A stretch of DNA of 64,000 bases from Plasmopara viticola (lineage: Eukaryota; Oomycota; Peronosporomycetes; Peronosporales; Peronosporaceae), in assembly GCA_001695595.3 (NCBI GenBank), contig MBPM02000179.1:16718-80717 (forward strand), written 5' to 3'. Every line of letters begins with the position of its first letter. The first letter of the stretch is position 1. The position numbers and the translations under genes were made by a program. The notes under the pieces are model-generated. The model was not told the DNA's origin. It saw only the letters and a program-made list of their open reading frames with translations, and did not search any database. Below are positions 1 to 10,367 of this stretch, piece by piece.

Positions 1-3
1 GAA

Positions 4-1497
4 ATGTACGGTAGTCTGCGCGAAGGCGGCGCGGTGGACTTTTTGTCCATCGAATGCCTCGGTCTCGTCGCGGCGACCTTTACGTCCATGATGTCGTACC
101 AGGCGCTGCTCGTATTGGTGCAACCTATGTTCACCACTCAATTGGGGCTCTCTGCCGCAAAAATTATTGCAGTCGAGCGCTTGATTCAAATGCCAATGGC
201 GTTAAGTTTTGTCGTCGGTCTGTTGTCCGATTGTTACCCAATCATGGGGGTACGCCGAAAAGGTTACATGATTCTCGGCTGCATTGTTTATGCTGTCGCA
301 GTCTTTGCCATTGCCGGTGTCAGTGCCTCTCTCAGTGATGCCTCGACAGCTAGCAATGCAGTCACCGTGCTGGCCTTGGTGCTTGTCGCCATGGCCAGTA
401 TTGGCTGCATCATCACGTACGTCTGCGTCCACACACGAGTGATTGAGTATTCCCAGCGCGAGTCTCTGCGTGATCGGGGCGCGATTCAGGTATCGTACCT
501 TATTTTTCGTCGGTTTGTGTCAATCTTTACGTCCGGGCTATCGTATTTGGCTCTGGGCACTGGACCCGACCCCAACCTCTCCGTCTCCACGGCCATGGGA
601 CTCTTAGGTGCAATCTCGATCCTCCCGCTGCCACTGATTTTTCGATACTGGAACGAAGAAGCGTACACGCTCAGCACATTAGTGAAAAGTCGCAGTCACC
701 ATTTGTGGAAAACGATCCAGCAAAAGGCCGTGTGGCGCATTCTTGCGTTTATTTGCATTTTTACGCTCTTTTTAGGGATTGAGTTTAAAGATTCGCTTGA
801 TGTCATTACCAAGTGGGCTGAGGCGGATGGGGACAATGGACTGCTAGTTAAGACCATGCGAGACTTGGTCATGATTGGAGTCTTGCTCGTGTGGCGCTAC
901 GTGTTTCTCAATCGACTGTGGCCAATTTTCTTTGCGTTGGCACCGGCATTTCTCATCGTGCCAAACCTTTTCGTGTCCATTATGGTGGCGTTCGACGTGG
1001 CCCGCAACCGCTACTTTTACCGTGTCTTTGAATCGGTCACTTATGTGGCCGACGGCATTATACTCTTGACAACGATCGTCCCCGTCACGGAAATTGCGCA
1101 CGAAGGATCGGAAGGTGCTCTTGTGGGCCTTACCTTTTCGCTACAGCGGTGCGTCGACATCTTTGTGGACGCAAACACTGGTGGCGTTTTTTACGGATTG
1201 AACTTTTTCAACGCGAGTGACGTGGCTGCAGATACATTCGGTGCACGGTGGGACGTAATATTGTCCTTGTCTCTCAACTTTGCACTGAACGCTTTGGCTT
1301 ATCTTGGACTCTTCTTTTTACCTTCGCAAAAGCTCGATGCACAACAGCTGCGCATGTATGGAGGATTCACGAAGACTGCCAGTGGCGCCCTTCTCGCTGG
1401 TTGTCTCGCGCTCTTCGTCTACTCGCTCGTGATCACAGTGATATCACTTATCCCGTCCACATCATGTTTGAGACTCGTCGGTGGCCCTGGTTGCTAG
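4..1497 (+). CDS. Folate/biopterin (BT1-like) family membrane transporter, 5' end uncertain
   Basis: A 497-residue polytopic membrane protein with about 12 hydrophobic segments spread along its length. The pattern of paired helices, the GLLSDCYPIMGVRRKGYM loop after the second helix pair and the long cytoplasmic stretch before the second half resemble the folate-biopterin transporter (FBT/BT1) branch of the major facilitator superfamily, which is expanded in oomycetes. The family imports folates, pterins or related solutes; the substrate here cannot be read from sequence. The first ATG lies 4 bases from the window edge and the N-terminus is short for the family, so the true start may lie upstream. 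The reading frame is uninterrupted to a TAG stop. Family assignment is from recognition of topology and motifs, not from a search. Confidence 0.75.
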   Translation: MYGSLREGGAVDFLSIECLGLVAATFTSMMSYQALLVLVQPMFTTQLGLSAAKIIAVERLIQMPMALSFVVGLLSDCYPIMGVRRKGYMILGCIVYAVAVFAIAGVSASLSDASTASNAVTVLALVLVAMASIGCIITYVCVHTRVIEYSQRESLRDRGAIQVSYLIFRRFVSIFTSGLSYLALGTGPDPNLSVSTAMGLLGAISILPLPLIFRYWNEEAYTLSTLVKSRSHHLWKTIQQKAVWRILAFICIFTLFLGIEFKDSLDVITKWAEADGDNGLLVKTMRDLVMIGVLLVWRYVFLNRLWPIFFALAPAFLIVPNLFVSIMVAFDVARNRYFYRVFESVTYVADGIILLTTIVPVTEIAHEGSEGALVGLTFSLQRCVDIFVDANTGGVFYGLNFFNASDVAADTFGARWDVILSLSLNFALNALAYLGLFFLPSQKLDAQQLRMYGGFTKTASGALLAGCLALFVYSLVITVISLIPSTSCLRLVGGPGC

Positions 1498-2316
1498 TAT
1501 TTATCAAGTCGGCGTACGAAAATTGTGAAGGGCTAGCTCTCTCATTTTATAAATACGAATAGAATTTGTATCTTGAATAAAATTGTAAACTTTGTAAGAT
1601 ATTAGAAAAATGGTAGAATACCATGCGCTACAGCGCTTGTATCTCACGCATGGACAAAGGTGCTTTTCATAAATTCTAACACATGATGTTGAGCATGTAA
1701 TATTTGCAATTTTATAGTCCACAATGATAGTCTTGAGCGTGAAGTTACCCGAGATATTGTCATGTAAAACCAGCTATCCATGCTGTCAAAATGAAGTGCC
1801 TAGATAAGCAAGCACTTGTCTCTACACCTAATTAATCATTATGCGTCAATGACGTCACTCAATCCGCCGTGTCACGCAAGATTCGGCTTCTGGGGTCAAG
1901 TCCATTTTTTTTATTAGTAGGGTCTCGTGAGTGTAATCTCTACCAAAAGGATGATTCTGATTTGATAAAACTAGAAGAACCGAAGCTCGGCTGGTGATCA
2001 AGCTCTCACGGGCTTGTCCACATAAAGATTACGAGCTTGTGGCCGCTAAACTCGTCTACTTGCTCACATTCAAAGTGCACATCTAGCTAGGAAGGCATGA
2101 GTCACGTAGTCACCAGACGCTAAAAAAGTATCACAAATGATATTCATTCCGCTTCGAATCCTCATACGCCGAATTGCCCGGATGTATATTTTTACTCTTC
2201 ACACCCGTTCGCATCTTAGTCGAAGATGAACAACCAAAGATTCGTCCTCTAGAAGCTGCTACGCAATGGTCACCTACGACTCGCGGCGGCAGTTGCGCGG
2301 ATAGAAGTATTTGCAT
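1498..2316. other. Intergenic, AT-rich, no gene seen
   Basis: Downstream of the transporter the sequence is AT-rich, with only short ORFs that lack recognisable motifs. The first ~150 bases probably contain the transporter 3' UTR and polyadenylation region. Confidence 0.5.
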
Positions 2317-2330
2317 TCAATCATGCATGT

Positions 2331-2657
2331 AATGTAATGTAATGAAATCCGTTATCGCGTTGCCAAGTAATGCACGTGCTAGGCCCAGTCTGGCTAGTCC
2401 ACGGCATAGAGAGGTGTCCGCATACGTCGGGTCTCGTTCGGCGGGCAGTGCACCCAGCCTCGAGGTCGCGAGGGTCTTCCATTTTTTTTTTTTAGCTCTG
2501 ACTTGGTAAGAGCCCAGGTGGCCTGGTGCTGGAGACCGTCGCGTCGAGGGTGAGACTCGTTAGAGACGTGCAGATGCCCGAGAGCACCTGCCCGAAGCGC
2601 GCGAGCATTTAGCCCCCGCGCTTAGAAGGAGGGCGTCACCCCATTCTTTTACGAGAG
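2331..2657 (-). mobile_element. Non-autonomous, internally deleted LINE derivative (copy 1)
   Basis: A ~327-bp element on the minus strand. Its 3' end is a TTACA-type tail at 2331-2345 (seen as repeated AATGT on the plus strand), and its 5' end is the GC-rich block ending near 2640. A 14-bp target-site duplication, TCAATCATGCATGT, occurs at 2317-2330 and 2658-2671. Compared with the longer LINE at 24.4-25.6 kb it keeps the 3' ~150 bp, a short piece of the late RT region (TCTGACTTGGTAAGAGCCC) and the 5' ~130 bp, with everything between removed. Copy 2 at 17.83 kb has almost the same junctions, so this is a reproducible SINE-like family mobilised by the LINE rather than a random deletion. Confidence 0.85.
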
Positions 2658-2794
2658 TCAATCATGCATGTTTTCTGATTTAAATAGTAATGGAAACCCA
2701 ATAGTACTTGACAGCCGTCACTTTCGAGATTATGGTTTTGCCAGCCAATGTACTGCTTTAAGAAATTTCTCCTCAGATCTCTGAGAATGACGCA

Positions 2795-3754
2795 GTGCTA
2801 GCTAGCATTTCGACCTCATTTGAGGTTATTTTGATCGTCATTCTCGAAGCGAGGGCGCGGAAATGGTTCCAGCTCGTGGGCAAAGATGGGAAAGCTCTGA
2901 CGTCGGCTGGTGCTGTTGTCGCGGATATTGAAGATGTTGCTGCGTTCCGAGATGCAGTATTTGCAAATTGTCCCTGCGACTTTGATCGCGGCCGACCTCA
3001 CAGTGTTCGACGCGAACGGTGTGGCGTTGGAGGAAGATTCACCAATTGGGTCGTTTGGTGGTTCAAGAAGGATGCGCTCATCGTGCAAGTGCCTCAGCGC
3101 GCTGATATCGCGCCAAATTATTTCATCCTTCCTGAACTCGCGAAAAAGTGGCAAAAGCAGTATTTGTGATCGTGGAATGATGACAATGATGACAACGGCG
3201 TTGGAATGGGTGTGTTTTTCGGCGCGGCTCTTGCGGTGACGTGTGACCACAACTTCACGGAACAAGACACTGTGGGGAGCTCGGTATCTTTGGCGTTAAA
3301 GGACGAGATGGCCGATGTTGTAGTCGTCGCTCGAAATGCTGAGCTGGACTTCGCGATTCTGAAGTCTTCGAACCCTAGATCATTCATTGCCCCATGGAAC
3401 GGAAGCGCAGATGATCTGGAATCACGTTGCGATCTTGTGTTGGCATCTTTTCGACTTGGAATCGACGAATACCAAGAATCGTACAAGGTCAAAGTGGGAT
3501 TCGCACCGGCAGCGTGCATTGCCATCAGTTTGCACAGAAGGCACATCATGTTTTCGTGTCCAATTTACGCTGGAGATTCTGGCGCCGCGCTTACTGTGAA
3601 AGATGGATGCCTTGTTGGTATCCACTAGAAAACAATCAATGCACTCCGTGAAGAGATCGACCGCAAGAAAGTCATTAAGGATCGCTTGAACGACGCGATC
3701 TCACAATCATCGATCACGGACCATGGCGTGAGATACCATAAATTCACGATCTGA
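2795..3754 (+). pseudogene. Crinkler-type header fused to trypsin-like serine protease (broken)
   Basis: The first part (about 2840-3110) matches the ubiquitin-like header of Crinkler/RHS-type effectors: a WFQLV..DGK opening, a DI.DVAAFRDAV segment, LTVFDANG, DSPIGSFGGS and a closing KKDALIVQVPQ. The LTVFDANG to GGS piece lies in the +1 frame, so at least two compensating indels are present. The second part (from the ATG at 3206) is a trypsin-fold protease. It has a candidate His in VTCDHNF, Asp in LDFAIL and the nucleophile Ser in YAGDSGAAL, followed by a C-terminal helix-rich tail to a TGA at 3752-3754. The two parts share one frame but are separated by a TGA at 3167-3169, and a TAG at 3626-3628 interrupts the end. 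In intact relatives the header is thought to direct delivery or localisation of a C-terminal effector domain. This copy should not make a full-length product. No signal peptide is evident at the 5' end. Confidence 0.7.
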
Positions 3755-4228
3755 TTGGATTAAAAGATCGTGATTTCATGAACGAAAAACACCTATAACC
3801 GGTATTGTACCAACAAATAAAGAGGACCACCTTTATCAGAAGCAACGATATCGTTTGTATAACACTTTAAATGTTATGATTTCAGATAAATGCGCCCCTG
3901 CTCAACTTTGATCACTTTATTTCCCTCCTTACCTATTATAATATTCTTTATAAATTAAGAAAAGATAGACACCTGGATATAGATTGATCTGTAGTTGCTT
4001 TCGCTGCTTTCAATGAAAAGAAAGATGAACATAACAATTTAACGCAAGACGAACACAATGTTGCTCACAATAATGAGCTTGGCACCTAAGTGTATCAAAA
4101 GAATGCAACATCCCCCAGTTTCGATAAAGAATACAAAATAATTCACGCATGAATACTTCGGTAGGTTTGTAGTATTCAGATATGATAAAAAAACCATGAA
4201 CCTCACTGATACTTAGCGCGCAACTGCT
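3755..4228. other. Left flank of the viral element, nothing identified
   Basis: AT-rich sequence between the Crinkler pseudogene and the first viral ORF fragment. I looked for terminal inverted repeats matching the right end near 14.2 kb and saw none. No integrase or recombinase motif could be read in either strand. Confidence 0.4.
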
Positions 4229-4411
4229 CTAGACTTGGTATTTCCACCATATTAAAGTATTCTTAGTGATGCAATCCAAGTCATCCAGAGAAACTTTTGA
4301 TTCGAGTATGGCTTCTGGTTTTGATTTAGAAGTTGACCATGCGTAAAATTTCTCATCAATGCTACTTGCCTCTGGCTCGTGCGTTCCAATATATTTAACA
4401 TTTATTGCTTA
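4229..4411 (-). pseudogene. Unidentified ORF fragment at viral left end
   Basis: About 58 open codons on the minus strand, ending with TAG at 4229-4231, with a charged, Ser-rich composition (segments such as IDEKFYAWSTSKSKPEAIL and SLDDLDCITKN). There is no ATG at the 5' end and no family is recognised. Its position next to the protease suggests a viral gene remnant. Confidence 0.3.
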
Positions 4412-4529
4412 TGTATATTAGAACAAAGTAAGTTTATAAAACATCTCGAGCTCGCAACAGTCGACACTTATCATAATGCGCTCTCCATATGTGAATGGAT
4501 ATCGATCTGCAAAACAAACGCATCCTCGT

Positions 4530-5015
4530 CTAAGTCATAGCAAATGAAATGACACCAGAAAGCTTCTCGACAAAACGACTTTCGTATTCGTCGATGATCT
4601 CATAATCCAAGTTTGTGAGATATAACTTCAGCAAAAAACATAATTGACCTTTAAGATTGTATAGAATCCATGCATTTGATTATGTTCTAGATAGTAAAGC
4701 CACAGGACGCAATACTGCTCACAGTGTCCAGTTCGAAGGTCCAAAATAACAACTTCACGATAAAAATAATCCTTTGGAATGACATGTGGTCTTGACAAGC
4801 CGAGGGGGTCAATGTAAGTCCTATGTTTGTTTGAGATTGCAAACAAATGTGTCCCACCGATCGGAGCGTTCTCTTGTTTAAGAAACAGTAGTCCTTGTGC
4901 TACTTATATGCTGTTTGGATATACTTTGATCGACTTTGACATCAAGAGAACTGGCAAGATTCGTGAGTTGATCATCTGTCGTTCTAAATAATTAAATAAT
5001 TCTTTTTTCGCTCAT
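4530..5015 (-). pseudogene. PLV adenain/Ulp1-like cysteine protease (maturation protease)
   Basis: The gene reads leftward from an ATG at 5015. After an N-terminal DDQLTNLASSLDV segment it carries GGTHLFAISNKHRTYIDP, with a His and an acidic residue spaced as in the adenovirus protease/Ulp1 family (C5/C48). It then has LRTGHCEQYCVLWLYYL, with the active-site Cys in the usual Ser-x-x-Cys-Gly region. In polintons and PLVs this enzyme cleaves capsid precursors during virion assembly. The family is normally 150-200 residues; this one would be about 160. A stop soon after the start, an in-frame stop before the His block and a frameshift near 4630 show that it is decayed. It is transcribed divergently from the capsid gene, 57 bp away. 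Assignment rests on the His/Asp/Cys spacing and the context. Confidence 0.65.
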
Positions 5016-5072
5016 GGTTTTTATTTTCTCGGCAAGTATAATGTAATCGTCATCAATATGATTGCGTAAACT
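5016..5072. promoter_or_regulatory. Divergent intergenic region, protease / capsid
   Basis: Only 57 bp separate the divergent start codons of the protease and the major capsid gene. The spacer is AT-rich with TATAATGTAA near 5037-5046. It would have to hold both promoters; this is inferred from geometry only. Confidence 0.3.
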
Positions 5073-6743
5073 ATGTCTTCTGCCTCTGGTATTTCTGCTT
5101 TTAAGCATTCCGTCCAACCAGTCGCTCTTTAGTGATAAGAAATAGACGTATATTCAAGACTCAACGTCTAACCCCGGTCAATATATTGGTCAAATTCAAT
5201 TTAAGCTTTCGACCATCTCTTCGCAAACCGTTTTAGTAAATTGGGAAAAAGCCATCATCGAGCTTTCGGTGAAGCCTCAACTTTCTAGCGGTGGTGCCGG
5301 TTTGATCACTTCGACTACTGCCTGTAGTGTGGATCAATTGGTATTTAAGTTCAATGATAGTGTTTAAGCTGTTATTGATGGATTCACTGTTCAAACAAAT
5401 CAAGTTCATGAGAATGTGAACACAACATCCAAGGCTATCACTGAAATGAATTATATTACTTATGTCAAACACGGTCCAACAAGCACTTTGTATTAGATAA
5501 ATATTCCGATCCAACGATCCAAGGATCAAGTGGAGTGGTACAATCCCTCGATAACTTGGCTACTTCGTCCCTTATGCCAGTTACTAATAGCATTGGTGAG
5601 TTTGGCTTAGCAAGTACCTACTCGAATCGCGGAGCCGTCAGACAATCGCTTTTTACCACTCTTGTTCAACAAAGCACGAAGCTTGCATTTGATGTGATGG
5701 GAGGCTGGGCGAATCTTCACACCGTATCGAAAACCCAAGTGTATGTGGATTGTACCGGTGCCGCTGCAGCTGGTTCGCCATTTTACGTGGCGCATTGCGA
5801 GATGTTTTTTTAACTATTACAAGATATGCCAAATGCAGGAGAATACGGGAGGTTTCATTAGCCTCAATTACAATAATTCATTTGATACTTTGATTACGAC
5901 TGGTACTGCCGGCGTTGTCGCACCTGCTATGACCACTTCTTTGAGCAATAATGTGAATTTCGGAAACAATTGTCCAGTGCTTTGTAGTTTAAGTAGTGGT
6001 GCAACAACAACTGCTTTAGACGGTGGCCTTGCGTGCCCAGCATCTGCGACCACGCTTACTATTACTGCCGATGTTTATGGTACTTTCACTGCTGAAACTG
6101 GTACCACTCCATTGCAATCGTTTTCTCGTCTTCTAGTTATAACCTACTCACCTAATTTCAGCGTCAATCATGCATTGACTAAGTAGAAACCATCCGTTAC
6201 TTTGAACGAAGCACAAATAAATTTACTATTGCTCCAGGCAATCTCTTCACTTGGAGTGTCAGTAATGGTAACGATAACCCAAAGCGTTTGACTATGCAAC
6301 CGACTATTACCAATCCAACCGCAGGTGCGAATGGTCGGATACAATAATTCCGTTTCATAGCCCATTTTCAACAGTTCCAGTCACGACCAGTCCATTTTGT
6401 GCATTGTAAAAACTCTGGTGCACCATAGGGAACGTCCCTACCTGGAAAAACTCTGTGAGTTTTTGAGATAGTTTGTTCGTGCAAGAATTGTCAAAGTAGG
6501 ATGTTGATGGTGGTCTTGAGCCGTGTTGCTATCCCAGCGTCAATGGGAATCATTTTATTGATTTGTTCGGTTGATAGTGGTCGCCGTCTTCCAAGTGAGG
6601 GTAGTGCGAGCAAGAGTGTTATCGTATCTGCTTCTTCCAACTGCAACTACGCTCTCACCATTAATTACCACGTATTGCGCGAAGTTATTGCAACAGTCGA
6701 TATGGCTATGGGCACAGTATCCCAAGGACCAGTCCAAGGCTGA
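5073..6743 (+). pseudogene. PLV major capsid protein (double jelly-roll), degraded
   Basis: From the ATG at 5073 (MSSASGISAFKHS) to the TGA at 6741-6743 the three forward frames together encode a protein of about 550 residues. Recognisable blocks are an N-terminal PGQYIGQIQFKL..VNWEKAIIELSVKP segment, VDQLVFKFND, a mid-region Gly/Thr/Ser-rich beta stretch around 5850-6110, SPFSTVP and FCAL near 6360-6410, and a C-terminal VDSGRRLPSEGSASKS followed by INYHVLREVIATVDMAMG. The GRRLPSE..SKS block near the C-terminus is a hallmark of PLV/polinton capsid proteins. The protein would form the trimeric capsomers of an icosahedral virion. Several in-frame stops (just after the N-terminus, near 5368, 5495 and 6184) and multiple frameshifts make it non-functional. 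Motif recognition is from memory of the family. Confidence 0.75.
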
Positions 6744-6825
6744 TCTTGACAACTTCGTAAAGTAATTGTATTTAGCCACATCTTTTTTAATCATATTCAA
6801 TATACGCGGCTAACCAATATCGATC

Positions 6826-7466
6826 ATGAGTGACTTTTTCTCCGATATACAGATTAAGCAAAAGGCACATGATCGCCAATACAATACCATGGCAGAGAGC
6901 GGTTTTATATAAGGCAAAAAGACGAAGGCTCATATTTAAAACGAGTCGTTAGATAATGCAAGTGCTGATTCACTTGCAAATTTGATTAAGAAAGTGATGG
7001 CAAAGAATCGTGATTATGAGTATGATCGAAACACAAAAAACTGCTTAGAGGTCACAAAGGGTCTCCTGAAATTAGAAAAGGTAAAGCGCATGAAACTCCA
7101 AAAGCAAGTAAAAAGAAGCATACGTACGTCCCGCAAACAAATGACGCAGACTTCAATATAGAAGAGCCCATTGCACCTGAAGAATCACCCGACGATTTCT
7201 ACTGCGGCATACATGACGTTGCCCGAAAGGTCATCGACACTAGAGCGTATATTGAGAGAAAAAAGACTTTGATACAGGTGGTGAATGACCACGTTCAAAA
7301 TTATCTTAGCAAACGAATCGAGTTTAGACGAGATGATTCAGATCGTCAACGTCAAGAAATGAAAGCGAAGTTTGCCGATGACTACTTGAGAGATCCCGAA
7401 AAACTTCTGGAGCGAAAACGAATCGCATCTCTTCAAATAAGTCTCCCACGTCCAAACGAGCTATGA
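6826..7466 (+). pseudogene. PLV gene of unknown function downstream of capsid gene
   Basis: The gene starts at the ATG at 6826 (MSDFFSDIQIKQKAHDRQ) and ends with TGA at 7464-7466. The product is highly charged and helix-rich (SLANLIKKVMAKNRDYEYDR, then RQEMKAKFADDYLRDPEKLLERKR), a likely coiled-coil or core-associated protein. It has early stops near 6907 and 6930, and the last 65 codons are in another frame from the start. I do not recognise a family. Its position right after the capsid gene on the same strand suggests a late structural or assembly role, which is inference. Confidence 0.5.
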
Positions 7467-7934
7467 CGAAGGCGCTAAATGAGCTGAGGATGAACCCTCG
7501 ATTTCCCGACAACTCTTTCAGAACTCGGATGTTGAAAGCAGTGATGGCGAAGAATTAGAGAAGAGAAGTGATTACGAAATTTGAATGCTGGAACAGTATA
7601 TACTGACGATATCAACAACTTCGAGCCTGTGCTACCTTGGCTGCTGTGGCGACACTGTTTAGCACTACATCGCGACCGTTGTGTGAGCCAGCGGCCTGTA
7701 CAAATTCGTCTCGCAGTCGCTTGTAAGTCAGTCCAAGCTGCAGACCATTGCAAATAAGTTGAACTAAGTGTCCGACACGCATTTGGTGAAGCTGTCGAGT
7801 AGCGCAAAGGCAAACACTTTTCTGGAGACAATGCTTTTTAACTGCCAAGAAAGCGTTAAATGAAACAAGATGCTATGAATCAGTACAAAGCTGAAGAGGC
7901 TGGCTGGAATCTTTTAATTTAATTGAATGAACTA
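7463..7934. other. Short ORF and unassigned viral sequence
   Basis: A 31-codon ORF starts at 7463, overlapping the previous stop as ATGA (MTKALNELRMNPRFPDNSF...). It runs to the TAG at 7556-7558 and may be the start of a decayed second cistron. From about 7600 to 7850 both strands have open frames of unclear meaning and no motif. No function is assigned. Confidence 0.3.
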
Positions 7935-10129
7935 TTATTTTAAAGTCGATTTCAGTTTCTTGATACGATCAATTTGCTTCTAAGTGTTATAAACTTTTAA
8001 TATCGTTATAGCATTGTAATTTAAGCATAGTTGAACTCCTTTCGGTGAGTATTCACCTTCATCTTTCGAGTTTTGATTTTCGGTCATCGTAATTGCTTCT
8101 GTACAAACACGCATAGCATCTTGAGCTATCAAATCAACTCTTTTCTGAGATTCTTTCTCATAGCTAAAACTAACTGGTTTAAGTTTTTAAACCGCTCAAA
8201 CACTAAGTCGATCGTTTTCTTTATTATCCTCTTTCAATCGACGATCAGACGTAGCCCATATACCAGCTTTAATGTAAATATTACCACCAAAAGAAGCTGA
8301 GACATTTGTAAGAGAAAAAGGTCTGCCACCACAATTTACCCACGCGTTAGACGCTACATCATAACTGTACACGATAGTGCTAGCTGGTAAAATCATGATA
8401 GATGGGTTGAATCCAGCTTCCTGTAAAGATGCGTTTGGTGCTCTAGTTCCGATACCAACTCCGCCGGCCGATTTTATTGTATGTCTCCGTGTATTTGCAG
8501 TCATCAAATGAAATCGTTGTCAGTAGTAGCTTCAAAATATGCACGATTAGCGGAGGTTGCATTCGTTGCATTGATCAGTTGTAAGCCAAAACCAATAGGC
8601 GATGCATTAGAAGATTCCATGAAGATCGGCATATCGTGATTAGCAGATCCATCGCTGAGTCCATTAGATGCTTTAATGTGAATATTGCCAGAGTTTAGCA
8701 GTCTCAAAGGAACTTGTGCATGGTGTACGAGTGTTGTACAGTAGCTTATTCACAGTGTCTGAAGCAAGCTAGAGACAACCACTTGTTGACGTAGGCGGAA
8801 GGATTGATACAAAATGCATCCGCTGAGGTAACCAGGGTGTGTGTATAAGAAGAACCACTCTTGTACGGCTGTAAATTTCCAACATAGAAGCAAAATCTAT
8901 GTACTTGAGACGTTAAACCCACGAATGGCTTGTATTTCCAATTATTATTGAATACATCCGCACTTGTAGCTGAATCATCGCGTACGAAACGGCTCGGATT
9001 ATTAGTTGATATCAAATCAAACACCGTGTACGTTTTGTTGATTGATGCTGATGTTGTTCTCGATGCCATGACCAAATTATTTTTATCAGATACTCGTAAA
9101 ATCTTCATCGTTTCATGATTTGCTGTATTTTTGTAAAACGCAAACACTTGGGACTCGACATGCCTAAAGGCATCAAGCCTACACCAGCAAATCCAATGTC
9201 ATTGTATTAGATACTTGAAACGCCCCGAGAGTTGTTATATGATTGTAATCGAGTTTAGCAGTAGATGTCATTGCCAATCCGTTCAGATTTAAATTGGCAT
9301 AGGTAATATTTAGACCGGCAGAGGTATTAACCGTATTGAGGTAAAGATATACTTGTTAAAGCAGTAAGAATGGAGCATTCTAAATTATTGATTTTACTAT
9401 AAACAAGAACTACATTCAGCACCACAGCCTTCGAAGCCGCAAAATCACCTTGCGTAATCAACACGTATAATGATAGATTAAAAATAGCTCCTTTAAATTT
9501 CAATGATCCAGTGTTAATTTCAGTGCTAGACCCTCCTAAATCCACTTTATAAGATGGTAGGTTTTCAATACCGACGTTTCCAGATAAATTGATGAACATT
9601 CGAAAAGCTTCGCTGTGGCAGAAAAACATCGTTATTGGATTACTTGCTGAACTACCTCTAACTTCAAGTTCCCAGCATAACGATTGCTTGTGAACCTAAT
9701 GATCGCTTCAGCAGTAGCGAAACTATTTGATATGGATATTTCATTATTCGCAGTTGTCGATACAGAACGGATGTTAGTTAGAGTCCCAAGCGATGTAATA
9801 TTTGGTTGTCCTCTGCTGTGAGTGTTCCAATAATACTTGTAGATGAAATAGAGGTGATACCCGTGATAGCCTTGCCAGGATGTAATACCAGAGCCTTCAG
9901 AGCTTGAGCGGTTCCGGCAGTTATACCTAAAACATACTCAAGTCTAACGCCGATCCACAAATCGTCAGAGAAGCACAAGCAAGATTGCCGATCGCGCTCA
10001 ATACAGATAAAATACCAACACCATCAAGCCGCAAGTATCGTTGATCGTATGTAGTAATAGTAAGATACCCATTATATGCGTTAAAACGAGCTATTATTTT
10101 TTTGAATTAACAATTGGAGAAAGAGGCAT
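7935..10129 (-). pseudogene. PLV fibre protein with C-terminal peptidase_S74-type chaperone domain
   Basis: Reads leftward from the ATG at 10129 (MPLSPIVN) to TAA at 7935-7937, a span of about 730 codons. The body is Ser/Thr/Asn/Gly-rich beta sequence with fibre-type signatures, such as NLSGNVGIENLPSYKVDLGG near 9560-9600, RYLRLDGVGILSV and GSALDLS near 10000, and repeated GNIHIKA/GNIYIKA. The C-terminal part has WATSDRRLKED near 8220-8260, then LKPVSFSYEKESQKRVDLIA and a final ILKV..KQIDRIKKLKS coiled coil. That order is diagnostic of the intramolecular chaperone (peptidase S74/endosialidase type) that trimerises and self-cleaves from tail spikes and fibres. The likely role is host-surface attachment. 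Many stops and frameshifts are present. A truncated relative lies at 19095-19668. Confidence 0.75.
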
Positions 10130-10150
10130 ATATAATCACAATATAAAGCA

Positions 10151-10318
10151 ATGGAACATAAGCTTGCAAATTTTGTAACACTTTCAAAGTCCGGAGACTT
10201 GAACAGGATTTTGAGTCAAGATAATATCGAAAGTACACAACCAAGAGAAACACAACCAGGAGCAAGCACACTGGGTAAATTTTTCAAGGATCTTAATTCA
10301 AAAGTAGTAGTGACGTAG
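10151..10318 (+). CDS. 55-residue PLV ORF between fibre and ATPase genes
   Basis: A short, uninterrupted reading frame (MEHKLANFVTLSKSGDLNRI... ending LGKFFKDLNSKVVVT). It begins 21 bp from the divergent fibre start and ends 49 bp before the ATPase. The inverted viral copy has the same ORF position at about 18947-19073, but there the ATG has become ATC. Sequence agreement around the start (ATAAAGCAAT.GAACATAAGC) and at the C-terminus (K..KD....VV) supports it as a real small viral gene rather than chance. It has no known motif; the profile is soluble and polar. It is the only viral ORF in the window without an internal stop. Confidence 0.5.
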   Translation: MEHKLANFVTLSKSGDLNRILSQDNIESTQPRETQPGASTLGKFFKDLNSKVVVT

Positions 10319-10367
10319 TTTTTTTAGCTGCCTTGGTTATTGAATAAATTACTGTTGAAGACTGAAG

